64,000 nt of DNA from Ascochyta rabiei (taxonomy: Eukaryota; Ascomycota; Dothideomycetes; Pleosporales; Didymellaceae): NCBI RefSeq assembly GCF_004011695.2, contig NC_082413.1:372001-436000 (forward strand). The letters run 5' to 3'. A program made the position numbers and the translations under genes. How positions within the stretch are numbered: the first letter of the stretch is position 1; each line of letters starts with the position of its first letter. The notes beneath the pieces were generated by a model. That model saw nothing but the letters and a program-made list of their open reading frames with translations. It ran no database searches and had not been told where the DNA came from. Positions 40,794 to 51,679 of this stretch are shown here, piece by piece.

Positions 40794-42656
40794 ACGTACT
40801 CCACAGGTGAGCGGATCAAACAGGTGAGCGGATCACTCTGCCAAGACCACACCAAACCTCCACCTTACCACGCAATGCCTCAACAACAACATTAATCTAC
40901 GCCCTTAAGAGAAGCTGCAATACAGCTTGCGCTCTAGGCAATTAAATAAGACGCAACACTTACCCTATAACGCGCTGCAGCTATATATAACGCGCCTTAC
41001 AGCACACTACACGCTTAATACACAGAACAACCTACATAAGCTAATTATACGCCAGTTTAACAGATTATAGACTAGACTAAGGAGGACATAATTACTAAGT
41101 ACATCCTTAAGCTAGATGTATAAGGATTTGCCTCTTAGCTGGCTGCTGTAGCTAATATAGCTAATTCTTTGCGTGCTAAGCATAATATAGGCTATGTTAG
41201 CATAAACTAGCCTAATATATTTATTAAGCGCTGCCCTAACCTTAAAGTAAGGTTTAATTGCAAGTACGACTACAAGAGAGCCCTCTGTAAGGATCTAGAG
41301 ATTATTAGGGGCTAGTTTAGGCTTGTAGCAAATGTTAAAGCTAAGTATAGTATCTAGAACAATAACATATACAACTTTAATAAGACAGGCTTTATAATAG
41401 GCTAGATATTAATAGAAGTAGTTATTACAGGCTTAGAGTGTTAAGGACAGCTAAAGGCAGTGCAGTAGGGTAATTAAGAGTGGACAACAGTTATATAGGG
41501 CATTAATGGCACAGGGTAGGCTATTCTACCCTTTATTATCTTTAAAGGCTGCAACCACCTCTCTGCCTGGTACAAAGAGGACAATCTGCCCTATAACTAG
41601 GTTATTAGAGTCTCTAAGAACAGATAGACTACTAACAAGCTTAGTCTAGACTGGTTAAAGCACTTTAATGCCTATACAAAGACGCGCACCTAAGAAGTAC
41701 ACTAGCTACTCCTTATTAACAGCTACAAGAGCTACAACTCCCTTAACTTCTAATAATACTGTAAGAAAGCAAAGATTGTTACACTATATATGCCTCTATA
41801 CTTATTTTACCTCTTATAACTACTAGATATAGGTTATTTTGCCCCTCTAAAGAAGGTATATAGGCGCTAAGCTAAAAATCTTATACGCAACTATATTACT
41901 TATATTACTAAAACTAAGTTCCTACTATACTTTATAGACGCCTATAAGGAGACATTTACTTCTAGTAATATCTAAGAAGGCTTCTAAGGCGCTGGAATAG
42001 TCCCCCTTAACCTAGAATAGGTTATAATGGGTCTTGATGTCTGCCTACGTACCCTACCACTACCTACTATAGAAGATAAGCCCTAGTAGTCCTAAACCCC
42101 AAGCACTACCCTGCAATTAGGGTTGCAATTAACGCTGGTTTAAGAGAGGATTTAAAGGCATGCAAGCAGCTTACTAACTTTAATAGTTAAGGCCTTTAAA
42201 AAGCTTGCTAAAGGCGCAGCTATAGTAGCGCATAAGCTAGTGTTAGCTTAAAGAGAGATTACTAGGCTTTAAGCAGCAAATAAGGCTGCTATGCGACGTA
42301 AATCGCATAAAAGAAAGCAATTACAGCAGGAGGGAGTCCTAACAGCTAAGGAAGGCCTTTAATTAACTACTCTAACTAAGTTTAGGGCGCGTGGTAATAG
42401 TAAGAAGGCAAAGAAGCGAGTGCGCGCTAAAGGAGGGGAAGTAACCCAAAGACGCTATACAAAGTGCTACAATATTAGACATAACTTACATACATGTAAG
42501 AAGGCTGTAGAAGATGTTTCTAAATAATATTATGTACTGCACTACTGTATACAAGGCTAAAGTAGGCTAATACAAGCTATAATAGGGTAGAAATTTGGTG
42601 TAGTCTTAGCAGAGTGATCCGCTTACCTGTTTAATCCGCTTACCTGTGGAGTACGT
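40794..42656 (+). mobile_element. Fot1/pogo transposon, copy B, RIP-inactivated
   Basis: 1863 bp, flanked by TA (40792-40793 and 42657-42658), only 8 bp (TACAACTA) after copy A and in the same orientation. The interior is closely similar to copy A along its whole length, including the same Asp-to-Asn change (41379-41381). The ends differ: they start ACGTACTCCAC, and the doubled inner word is GTGAGCGGATCA in place of copy A's GAGTCGGCCA, before the same CTCTGCCAAGACCACACC. The right end is more damaged than the left (CCGCTTACC for CCGCTCACC). The zinc knuckle is broken here, its first Cys now TAT (Tyr). Confidence 0.9.
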
Positions 42657-42658
42657 TA

Positions 42659-45600
42659 ACTAAAGCATAATTTTAAGCTTTTTAAAGCTATGTAAGGCAT
42701 CTTAGGCTAGACATATAATCTTAACAATAGCTACCTACTTAAACCTAAAGATAAGATTAATAAGTAGATAGACAGAAAAGATAACTATAAGTTATAGAAG
42801 TTTTGCTATAAGGGTATACTATTTATAGACTTATAATACACTTTATTTAAGGGTATAATAGCAACAGGTAAGGAAGCTAAGCTACTACCTAGTTAACCTT
42901 TTATAGCACTGTCTTAGTTACTATTAGTATTATTAGCGTTTTTCTTATTAGCCTTACTGTCTATAGGTTTAGACGTAGTGTTATACCTACAGAAGCAACG
43001 GTAACAGCTTAAGTCTGTATTAACCTATAAGAAATTAAGGTCTATAAAGATTAACACTTAACTTAGTAAGCAACTCTAAGGTCTGTAAGCTAGTGTTGCT
43101 GAGATTACAAAGCGTCTTGTAATAGACAAGCGATTAGACATAATTAAGCTCTTTAAGCTTAAGTTTAAGCCTCTATAGGATTGTTAGAAGGACTCTGTTA
43201 TATAACTCTTCTAGGATAAGTTTAATATAAAGTACTACTTGCAATTAAAGTTGTACGCAGCTTGTTGCAGCTAGGTTGCGTTGCAACTAAAGAAAACCTT
43301 CAATAGTACTAAGTGTTATAGGCTTAGACCTTGTCTAAGCCTTAAGTAAGACAGGACAGTTACGTGCCCTACAGACATATTAGAAGGATACGTAACATGT
43401 TACCTCTATAAGAGATATAATACTATATTAACCCTTATTATATTCTACCCTAAGGCTAGTCTATAACATTTATATCTCTTCTTCTAGAAGAACAGCTAGC
43501 ACTTATACTATGTTAGCCAGCTTCTAGAATAACCCCTTAAACAAATCTATCTCCTTAACCCTTTAGGAATTTATAGCCTAGATATTATAGTTTATAATAA
43601 ACTTACAGTAAGCCTTATTAGCTACTAATAAGTGTATAGCATTACTTAAGCGTAATAACTCTAATATATATACGTTTGTAGAGTCTCTAGTATAAATAGC
43701 TAACGCCTATACTAGACCTACGTCTATAGTCCTATTATCCTCCTTAGAAGTAACGCTGTACCTATTAATATCTACCCTAGCCCCTAACCTGCCTTATAAA
43801 GCGCTGTTTTTAGCGTCTGCCCTAGGCCTATATACCCCTATGCAGACGTCTGCTATAAAGAGTGTACAAAGCAATCACAAGGGAGGATAGGGTTAAAGAG
43901 GATAGCAGGTGTATTGAGGTACGTAGTGTGTAGTAATAAGACTAATTACTAGAGTATTAGCAATAACCTCTAACACCTTTATATAGTCTGGGCTGACTAG
44001 CCCTATAGTAGCTCGCTAAGACAGGCAGAGGTACCTCTAGGCCCAGCGCCTAACAATGCCTCCCTTCTTTAGATTGTTTAGCTTAAATAATAGTATAATT
44101 AGCAATACTGTATTATTTTAGCCTAGCTTTAGATGTGTTTACTCTGTCTGTCCTGTTATAGCTAATTCTAACTAGGTTTAGGCGTTTTAGACGCCTTGTA
44201 AGGCAGAATAGGGCTTAATCCTAATTCTGCCTTTACCTAGTAAAAGTTAAACAGAAATCCTCTCTTACCTCTTACTTTACCTCTAGGGTCTAGGCAGCCG
44301 CCTGCGCAGGCTAAAGCTCTAACTAGGTAGCTAGTAGCATATAAGCTATCTATATCTTTAGTTTTATTAGTTACTACTATATCCTACTTTATTTTAGTAA
44401 GTACTAACCTATTCTGTCTAGCACTTTTGTAAGGATAGCTAAGGGATTTTCTAGGTCTTTCTAGCACGTTCTAACACGTTTTAGCAGATAGCACCGCATA
44501 ACACGCCTTAGTAACCTTTCTAGACTACTCCTAACTACTACTGCCCACTACTAACTATTACTAACTGTTTCTAACTACTATTTGCTATAGCCGTTATGTT
44601 AATGCCTACTTACTGCAAGATTAACATTACTAAGAATAGTAGAACTACTAAGTAGTGCTGTATACTCTACCTCTACTACATTGCTAATAGTAATATGCAT
44701 AGGGACTATTGTTTCTCTACTAACCTAGCTTTGTAGGGTAGCCTGCGTTATAGGGATGCCTAGGCCTACTACTACAGAAAGTGTTATAATAGTAATAAGA
44801 ATTGCCTATTAGTACGTGTTTTATCTCCTTTTAGCTTATTTTAGTATCTTTTAACACATTTAGGGCCCTAATAAGTACGCTAACAGCTATTTAAGGCTTT
44901 CTAGCAACATAGCGCGCCTTTACTCTAGTTGCTGCCTAGTTACTACTACTTATGCTGCTATTGTTAATGCAGCTAGCGTTAAGACTACCCCTATAATATC
45001 TGCTACTACTACGCCTATGTCTATTAACAAGAAGACCACAATAGGCAAGTCTATTATTAACTAGGCTAGCTTGTTACTAGGTATAATTTCAGAGTATATT
45101 CTGTCTCTTTTTAGCTTATTATAGCATAATCTAACCTTTATAGAAACCATTTACTATAGGAAGAGCTACTTATACTCTATAATAGCAACACTTACATATG
45201 TAAGTTAACCTTATCTAGTATCTATATTAAGAAGCAAGATTAATCTAAGGCTAGCGCTGTTAAGGCTAAGATAAAGCAGAAGAAGATGTTAGAGGAGAGC
45301 AGTAGTAAGTCTAATCTAGATGCGCCTATTACCTCCCGCAAGAAGGTATTATAGCACGTTTTAACCTGTTTTAATAATGTCTAACTTCTTTTAGTTAAAG
45401 TACTAGATCGCAGGTACCAGCAAGACCCTAGGTTAGCTCTAGGAGGAGCAGGAGGAACAGGAGGCTGCTGAACAGGTCGCTGCCGACGCTGCCACTACCG
45501 CTGCTGCTGCTAAGAAGCCTTATAGTGGTTGTAAGGCTACTACTTATACCTATAGTAGTAGTTATAGTTAATAGGTGTTCCCTATAATAGAATGTTTAGA

Positions 45601-45949
45601 TTAATAATACCTAAGTTTGTAGTTAGTAGACAGTTTTAGGCTAATATAGCAATTAGGTGTATTACACTCTTAGATAGTCTAAATAATACTAGAAAGGTGT
45701 TCTTCTATACTAATTCTCCTATATTTGCTTATAATTGTAACTGTATAATATAGCATATAACTTTCTTTATCTTCTTATATTAGAAATAGCTATAATAGGC
45801 TAAAAGATGTCTGCTTTAGCTAGTCTGTATTTCTTAGGGTAAGGTAAGGTTATATTTTCCCTTAGCGTAAACTATTAAACACTTATTAATTAAAAAACCC
45901 CTATAGGGAAAAATTATAAATAAGTAAAGGTATTTAGCCTTTTTAGTCC
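42659..45949. other. Unidentified RIP-degraded repeat DNA
   Basis: 3.3 kb of AT-rich, TAG-rich sequence. Part is protein-like if TAG is read through (plus strand, about 43,000-43,640, for example ITKRLVIDKRLDIIKLFKLKFKPL and CPTDILEGYVTCYLYKRYNT), but I recognise no family. Another plus-strand stretch near 45,230-45,330 is Lys-rich (KAKIKQKKMLEESSSKS). Candidates are a second Harbinger ORF, gag-like sequence, or another element. The far end (45.5-45.95 kb) could include the 3' LTR of the neighbouring retrotransposon; I could not match it to a second copy. Confidence 0.5.
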
Positions 45950-48900
45950 CCCCTTTTTTAGACTTTAACCTTAACGTCTTATTATGTAGTCTAAGCAGTT
46001 ACTTTATTATTTTCTAGTATTGTTTTAGCGCTTCTTTAGAAAGATTTGTGCTAATTTCCTAGAAATTCTATAAGTTAGGGAATCTATCCTACTTAATAAG
46101 GTATTCCTACTGTCTATTGTCTAGTTACCTTCTGTTAAGGACTTTTTCTATATCCTACACCTTCTCTTCCTCTTTAACTATAGGTTCTTATATTTATTCC
46201 TATATAATTAGAAGTTAACTTCTTAGTGTGTATAGGTCTAGCAGTAACGTATAGAATACTAGATAGATCCCTTTTATTTTTAGCAGGTCTACTCTGTATA
46301 CACTAGGGCCAATCTAGGCTTTAATAGTCCTAGGTCCTAGGTATTTCTAGTCTAGCTTCTTTTTTAGGCGTACTGTCCTAATGTTCTTACTAGAGACTAG
46401 TACTTTATTGCCTACTTTAAAGGGTGCTAGTAGTTATTTCTTATCTAAGTATTTCTTTTAATACTTATTTAACTTTTCTATATTTGCTTTGCAGGTAGCC
46501 TATAAGGTAATAACTCTAGCAGCTAATTCCTTTATAAGGGGAGATTCTCTGCCTTTTAATACTAAAGTAGGCTAATCTATGCTCCTTAGATCTATACTAT
46601 AACAGGCTTAGAAAGGTGTTATTTTTATAGATGCGTAAATACTATTATTATATGCAAATTCTGTAATTAAAATCTATAGGGCCTAATTGTCTTATTTTAG
46701 AGTATAATAGCAATATAAGTACTGTTTAAGAGTCTAATTTTACCTTTCTGTTTAGCTATCTGTCTAGGGATAATAGGCTAACGTTAAGACTTGTCTTAAG
46801 TTTAAATAGTAGTTAAAGGTTTCCTACGTCTTTAAGTTTATTAGCAGCCCCTAATCTAAGATAATTTGTGCTAGCGCGCTGTATAAGCAGATAATTTCTC
46901 TAATCTAGGTGTACGCTAGATCTTTTTTATCCTAATTAGCCCTAGCTAGTATGTAATGTAATATTTTAGTTAATTCACATACTACTACTAGTATTAAGTT
47001 ATACACTAACCTAGCCACCTTACTAGAGGGTAGTTCTGTAATAAAATCTATTATTACGTCCTCTTATAGTTAGCTTAGCACTAGTAAAGGTTGTAATAAC
47101 CTATACAGTTTATGTTAGGCAGCAATTAATATCCTATATACTAAGCAGTTATAGCAGTAGTCTAATACGTCCTTAGTAATGCCCTTCTAGGTGTATCTGC
47201 GCTAAATCTTCTCTAAGGTCCTTCGTGCTCTAAAGTGTCCTAACATTAGGTTATTATAACATTCTTTAATAACTTACACCTTATCTTTTAGCCTTATAAG
47301 TAAGATACGCTTCTCCTTAGCTATATTATCTTTTTCTAGGTTATTTTATCCTATTTTAACGTTGCTTAACTCTTTTTTAGTGCTAGAGAGTTTGTCTGTG
47401 TTGTCTAAGTCTGTTGTTAGCTCTGTCTAACTATTCTCTCTTAATTCTTCTCTTTTAAGATCTCTTATATTCTTTCTTCCTTTTATAGACAAATAAAGGG
47501 TCATAGCCGCTACTAGGGGAGCATTAGGGTTCCTCTTGGACAAGATCTCCTAAAGCAGCTATATAAAAGCCTTATTATACTTTTATAAGGGGTCTTACGC
47601 CTCTCTTATATAATTAGGACGCTGTAAGAGTCTATCTACAGGGTTTATAGACCCTAGGTAATAAGTAATTACAAAGTTAAACTTAGATAACACTAAGTAT
47701 GCCCTTACTTGCTAATAGCTAAGAACCTTTGTCTCTATAAACTATTTTAGGTTTTAGTAATCTGTTAAGATCTTAAAGAAGGTACTATCTAAGTATCTTT
47801 GCTAATGCTGTAGGCTCTAGACAATTATAAGAAGTTCCTAGTTATAAGTATTATAGTTATACTCTGCTTAGATTAACTTCTTTAAATAGAAGTCTACAGG
47901 CCTCTATTAGGCCAGCTTCCCCTCCCTAGGGACTAGTTAACTGAGGATTCCTAAGATAGCGCCTCTAGAGGCATCTACTTCTATCCTAGTCTGTCTCCTA
48001 GGTACAAAATAAACTAAGATAGGTATATTAATAAATAAGTCCTTTATATTCTAGAAAGCTTATAGGAATTCTTTACTTAGCTTAAGAGGCTAACTCTCCT
48101 CCTTCCTTATTACTTAACTAGATTTAGCTGAATTTAGCCCTTTCTAGGTTAATTAGGTTAATAGCAAGGCTAATTTAGAAACCCCTGTAATAAACCTCTA
48201 ATAGTAGTTTATAAAGCCTATAAATACTTAGATATTATAAACAATACGCAGAATTAGCTATTCTTAGATTGTTTTAACCCTGTCTAGGTTAATGCTTACC
48301 CCTTTAGGCAAGACTATGTACCTAAGGTACTCTGTGCGTTAATAGTGCTATTTGCATTTGTCTAAGCGTATATAGAGGTTTGCTTTGCAAAGCCTCTCTA
48401 AGACCTCCTTAACGTGTCTAACGTGGTCTTCCTCTGTCTTAGAGTATACTAATATATTATTTAGATACATAATATAAGTTACATTAACTAATCCTATTAG
48501 TGCCTTATTTATGTAGGCCTAAAATTAGGCAGGAGTATTTGTAAGTCTAAACAGTATTACTATATACTTGAAATGTCTATACCTAGTTTAAAAAGCAGTC
48601 TTCTACTTATCCCCTTTCTTAACTTAGATATAGTAAAACGCCTTATGTATATCTAGTTTAGTATAAAACTTAGCTTACGCTAGTTGTTCTAGTAACTCTG
48701 TAATTAGTAGTAATAGATAGTAGTTTTTAACTATTATCTTGTTTAGACCTCTATAGTCTACACACAGTTATAGGTTACTGTCTTTCTTCTTTAAAAAGAG
48801 AATAGGCGCCCCTGCTGGCGACCTTAAGTGTTGTATCCAGCTACGTTGTAGATATTCTGCTAGATACTTCCTAAGTATCTCTAATTTTATTGTAGATAAC

Positions 48901-49600
48901 CTATATAATAGTTAGTAGGGAAGAGTAGCTCCTTCTGCAATATTAATTGCTAGGTCGTGCTCTCTATGCTCTAGTAGGACCTAAGCATTATCCTCTAATC
49001 CTAAGTGCGCATATTTGCAATACACTTCTAGAATTAGCCTCTTTTTAGCAGATATTAGGTTGTATATACCTACTAAGTTCACTATACACACATAAACGTC
49101 TACTAAGGGACTTCTTATAGTGCGTTTAAACTCTTTAGCATCTTCTAACGCTATTTTCTCTAGTTTAGGAGAGTCCCTATACTTCTTCCCTTAGAAGAGC
49201 ATGCGCTAGCTTAAATAGCTTAGCTTAGGGTTTGTCTAGTTAATCTAGGGTAATCTAAGGTATATCTTATACCTTTATAGGTCTGTAACTACAAAAGGTA
49301 TCTGTTAGACCTTCTGTCTTCTACAGGAGTTAACAATAGATACTTCTGCTGTGGTTACTCTGTAGATAGGCAATTCCGCTCTGCCTACACCTTTAGCTAC
49401 TATTTTATTTAATAGTGTAACCTCTAGATCCTGCTCCTTTACTAGAAGAGCTAAAATTAAGTTTAGTTGTAACCCTCTATCTATTAAGGCTTCTATATTC
49501 TCTATATTACCTATAGATGCTTTAACTGTAAGTAGGCATATATATTCTAGGTACACTACCTTATAAAGAGAGATATTCTTCTTCTTCTCCTTAGATAATT
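45950..49600 (-). mobile_element. Ty3/gypsy chromovirus fragment, 5'-truncated and RIP-inactivated
   Basis: Read on the minus strand the order is that of a Ty3/gypsy pol gene. The protease region is 49556-49305 (active site now IDRG). Reverse transcriptase follows (WIQHLRSPAGAPILFLKKKD near 48,800; the catalytic motif YLNN at 48456-48467, both Asp codons now AAT). The integrase zinc-binding domain (NNLMLGHFRARRTLEKI...YCYNC) lies near 47,140-47,260. A C-terminal chromodomain-like block (EKVLNRR...EYLIK.DRFPNL.NF) lies near 46,030-46,160, with Trp codons now TAG. Gag and the 5' LTR are absent: the sequence stops at 49,600, where a Fot1 end begins. LTRs were not found. Boundaries are approximate on the left. 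Confidence 0.82.
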
Positions 49601-49653
49601 TCTTGGCAGAGTGATCCGCTCACCCGTTTGATCCGCTCACCTGTGGAGTACGT
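49601..49653 (-). repeat. Orphan Fot1 terminal repeat (copy-B family)
   Basis: TTGGCAGAGTGATCCGCTCA followed by the second copy of the word and GTGGAGTACGT, then TA at 49654-49655. It is nearly identical to the end of copy B (one difference from the complement of B's left end over about 50 bp), but no partner end or interior is attached. To its left the sequence becomes the truncated chromovirus. Confidence 0.82.
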
Positions 49654-49949
49654 TAGTATTAAACTAAAAAATCCTAAAATAGCAGGCGGTAAGCGTCTAA
49701 AAGGGCCTCTAGGGAACTAATAGCAGCTTGTTGCGCCACTCTGCTGCTATAATAATATTTCTCTACCTAAACTACAGGTTTCCTGGCCTCTAATTAGCTA
49801 AAAAACTAGATTCTACCCCACTAAGCGCAAGACCCTGCTAATAATTCCCCTAGGTCCTTAGAGAAACTGGCAGAAAACCGCGCTAATTTTATAAATAGTA
49901 TTAACTTTTTAAAATTATATAACACTATCTACTACTACTACTACTATAT

Positions 49950-51130
49950 ATACCTAATAAACTCTCTACATTACTACGTACATCTCTCTCTACCTCTCCC
50001 CTATGTCTCTACTATTAGGCAGCATTGTCTTATCTTTAAAAGTAACATTATTGTTATCCTCTAAGACAACAGCTTCTGCAAGTTCCTAAAGGTCTGTATT
50101 AAGCCTGTAAACAAGGTTAATAAAGTTATATATAGCTGCTAACCTATACACTAGGTTCTGCTACTTTCTCTTATTAAACTTATATAGTTGTTTAAAGACT
50201 TACTAGCAGTGCTTAAAGACACTAAAGGTACGTTCTATAATAATCTGCAAGCTTAATTACCTAAAGTTAAATAACTCCTCTATATCTTTAGGTTACAAGC
50301 TAGCTACAGTAATCTCTTAAAGATATTAACAGACGCCTTTAAAAGGGATAAGGATACTGTTGCTGTTTAAGTACCTAGCGTCTACTACTAGGTACGTGCC
50401 TTCTAGTATTACTAAGCCTTTTATAAAGGTGTCTTATAGCACCTGCCTATTATATGTACTCCCCTCCTATCCTATAAGAATGTACGTAAAGTTTATGTTA
50501 AAGTCTACAACTATAAGCACGTTCTACAACACGCCTACCTTATAGTCTTAATATTAGATCTAGTCTGTATTAGGGACATACATAGGCAGGTGGGTGCTAT
50601 TAATTACGCTAACGTAATCTACAAAGTATGGCCACCTTATTAGGTTGTCTTAGATCTAGACAGGGACGGTAGTGTCTGTAGATAGCAGCTTTACAACCTC
50701 TAGATACAGGTTTAGCAGCGCACTAAGTATGTTATTAATAACGTTATGTATAGTCTACAGCAACTACCCTATACAGGCTTAAAGGTTATAATATCTAACG
50801 CTATAAGCAGTAAGATGTAGAAAAGTAAGCAGTTTCTCCCTAGCAGACACTCTGCAACTATTGCGTAAACCTCTTAACTAGTATTTACTAATAAGGTATT
50901 CTAGTAGATTGTCCTACATATCTTACTAGAGACATATCTTATTAAATAACATCTTATTATTACTTATATAGTCTGCTAACTATACCTGCGCCTTATAGGT
51001 AACCTTAGGGTAACTATATACGCCTATTAGCTTAATATATGTCTCTAGGTATTGTTTAACAACAGTATAAAAGGCAAGTATTATTATAATAACAGCTGCA
51101 ACTACAGTACGTTTAGTCTTAGAAATAGAC
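49950..51130 (-). pseudogene. Harbinger-type DDE nuclease (DDE_Tnp_4) remnant
   Basis: The minus strand, reading through TAG, gives NVLIVVDFNINFTYILIG, then EGSTYNRQVL, GTYLVVDARYLNSNSILIPFKGV and SLQIIIERTFSVFKH, followed by NLVYRLAAIYNFINLVYRL. These are the three catalytic regions (Asp, Asp, Glu) of PIF/Harbinger nucleases in order, at the family spacing. VDARY stands where Gly is usual, as expected from a G-to-A change. At least a dozen stops make it inactive. It sits 0.35 kb inside the right terminal repeat and is the best candidate for the protein that once moved the outer element. Confidence 0.82.
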
Positions 51131-51429
51131 ATATTAGAGATCTTTATAAGTATAATTAGTACTAACTAACTCTATTACAGTAATATAAGATTACGTGCTT
51201 AATTAGTAAGCTGCTAATTATAAATTAACGCTTAAAACCCTCTATAGTAAAATTAGCAGATTTGTATAGGGGGTAATTAGCAGAGTAGTACCCTATACCC
51301 TCTTCAGACTCTGCAGGAGCCTCTAACTAAATTTGCTAGTAGGGGGCCTTAAAGTTATAAAATTAGCAGTTAAAAGTAAACAGTCCTGCTCCCACTAATT
51401 CCTAGTGGCCAATTGCGCCAAAATCGGCC

Positions 51430-51476
51430 GATTCCCTAACTGGAAAACGCAGCAATCGGCGAAAGTAAACAGGCCC
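51430..51476 (-). repeat. Right terminal inverted repeat of the Harbinger-like element
   Basis: Reverse complement of the left end over 47 bp, ending GTAAACAGGCCC, followed by the TGA target copy at 51477-51479. Confidence 0.88.
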
Positions 51477-51608
51477 TGAGTGGACCTGCATCCGTGCTAG
51501 CTTGACTGGAGACGTATTCTAGCGTTGCCATTATTTCTTTTCATTCGCCGAGTCTCTCGCTGCAGGGCGCCCCTTAGCTTCGCGCGACGAGAGCGCGCCG
51601 GAGCACTC

Positions 51609-51648
51609 AGCTGCACCTAGCTGCACCCAGCTGCACCCAGCTGCACTT
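51609..51648 (+). repeat. Four tandem 10-bp repeats AGCTGCACCY
   Basis: AGCTGCACCT, AGCTGCACCC twice, AGCTGCACTT, in the presumed 5' UTR 32 bp before the start codon of the next gene. Confidence 0.8.
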
Positions 51649-51679
51649 GGGGTGCACCTCATCTGCCCAGGTCGCGTCC

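Larger units (their letters stand above)
38343..51476 (-). mobile_element. PIF/Harbinger-like DNA transposon, 13.1 kb with nested insertions
   Basis: The outer ends form an inverted repeat: 38343-38389 starts GGGCCTGTTTACTTTCGCCG, and the complement of 51476-51430 starts with the same 20 bases. Over 47 bp I count three or four differences. TGA lies directly outside both ends (38340-38342 and 51477-51479), a 3-bp target duplication as PIF/Harbinger elements make. A decayed DDE nuclease of that superfamily lies inside the right end, on the minus strand. A short subterminal word TGTTTACTTTT also recurs in inverted orientation (38,479 and 51,373). Everything within is AT-rich and full of TAG stops, as expected from RIP. 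The extra length comes from at least three later insertions. Confidence 0.85.

Noticed and set aside
42659..49653. A single intact Fot1-like element ending at the orphan terminal repeat
   Set aside because: No matching left end follows copy B, and the enclosed sequence is mostly chromovirus pol, so the orphan end is treated as a fragment.
50360..50545. 61-codon plus-strand ORF in the island
   Set aside because: It is the reverse strand of the Harbinger nuclease core.
38343..51476. AT-rich block as a centromere or as a foreign horizontally acquired region
   Set aside because: Terminal repeats, target duplication, recognisable transposase remnants and RIP-type changes explain the composition without either.
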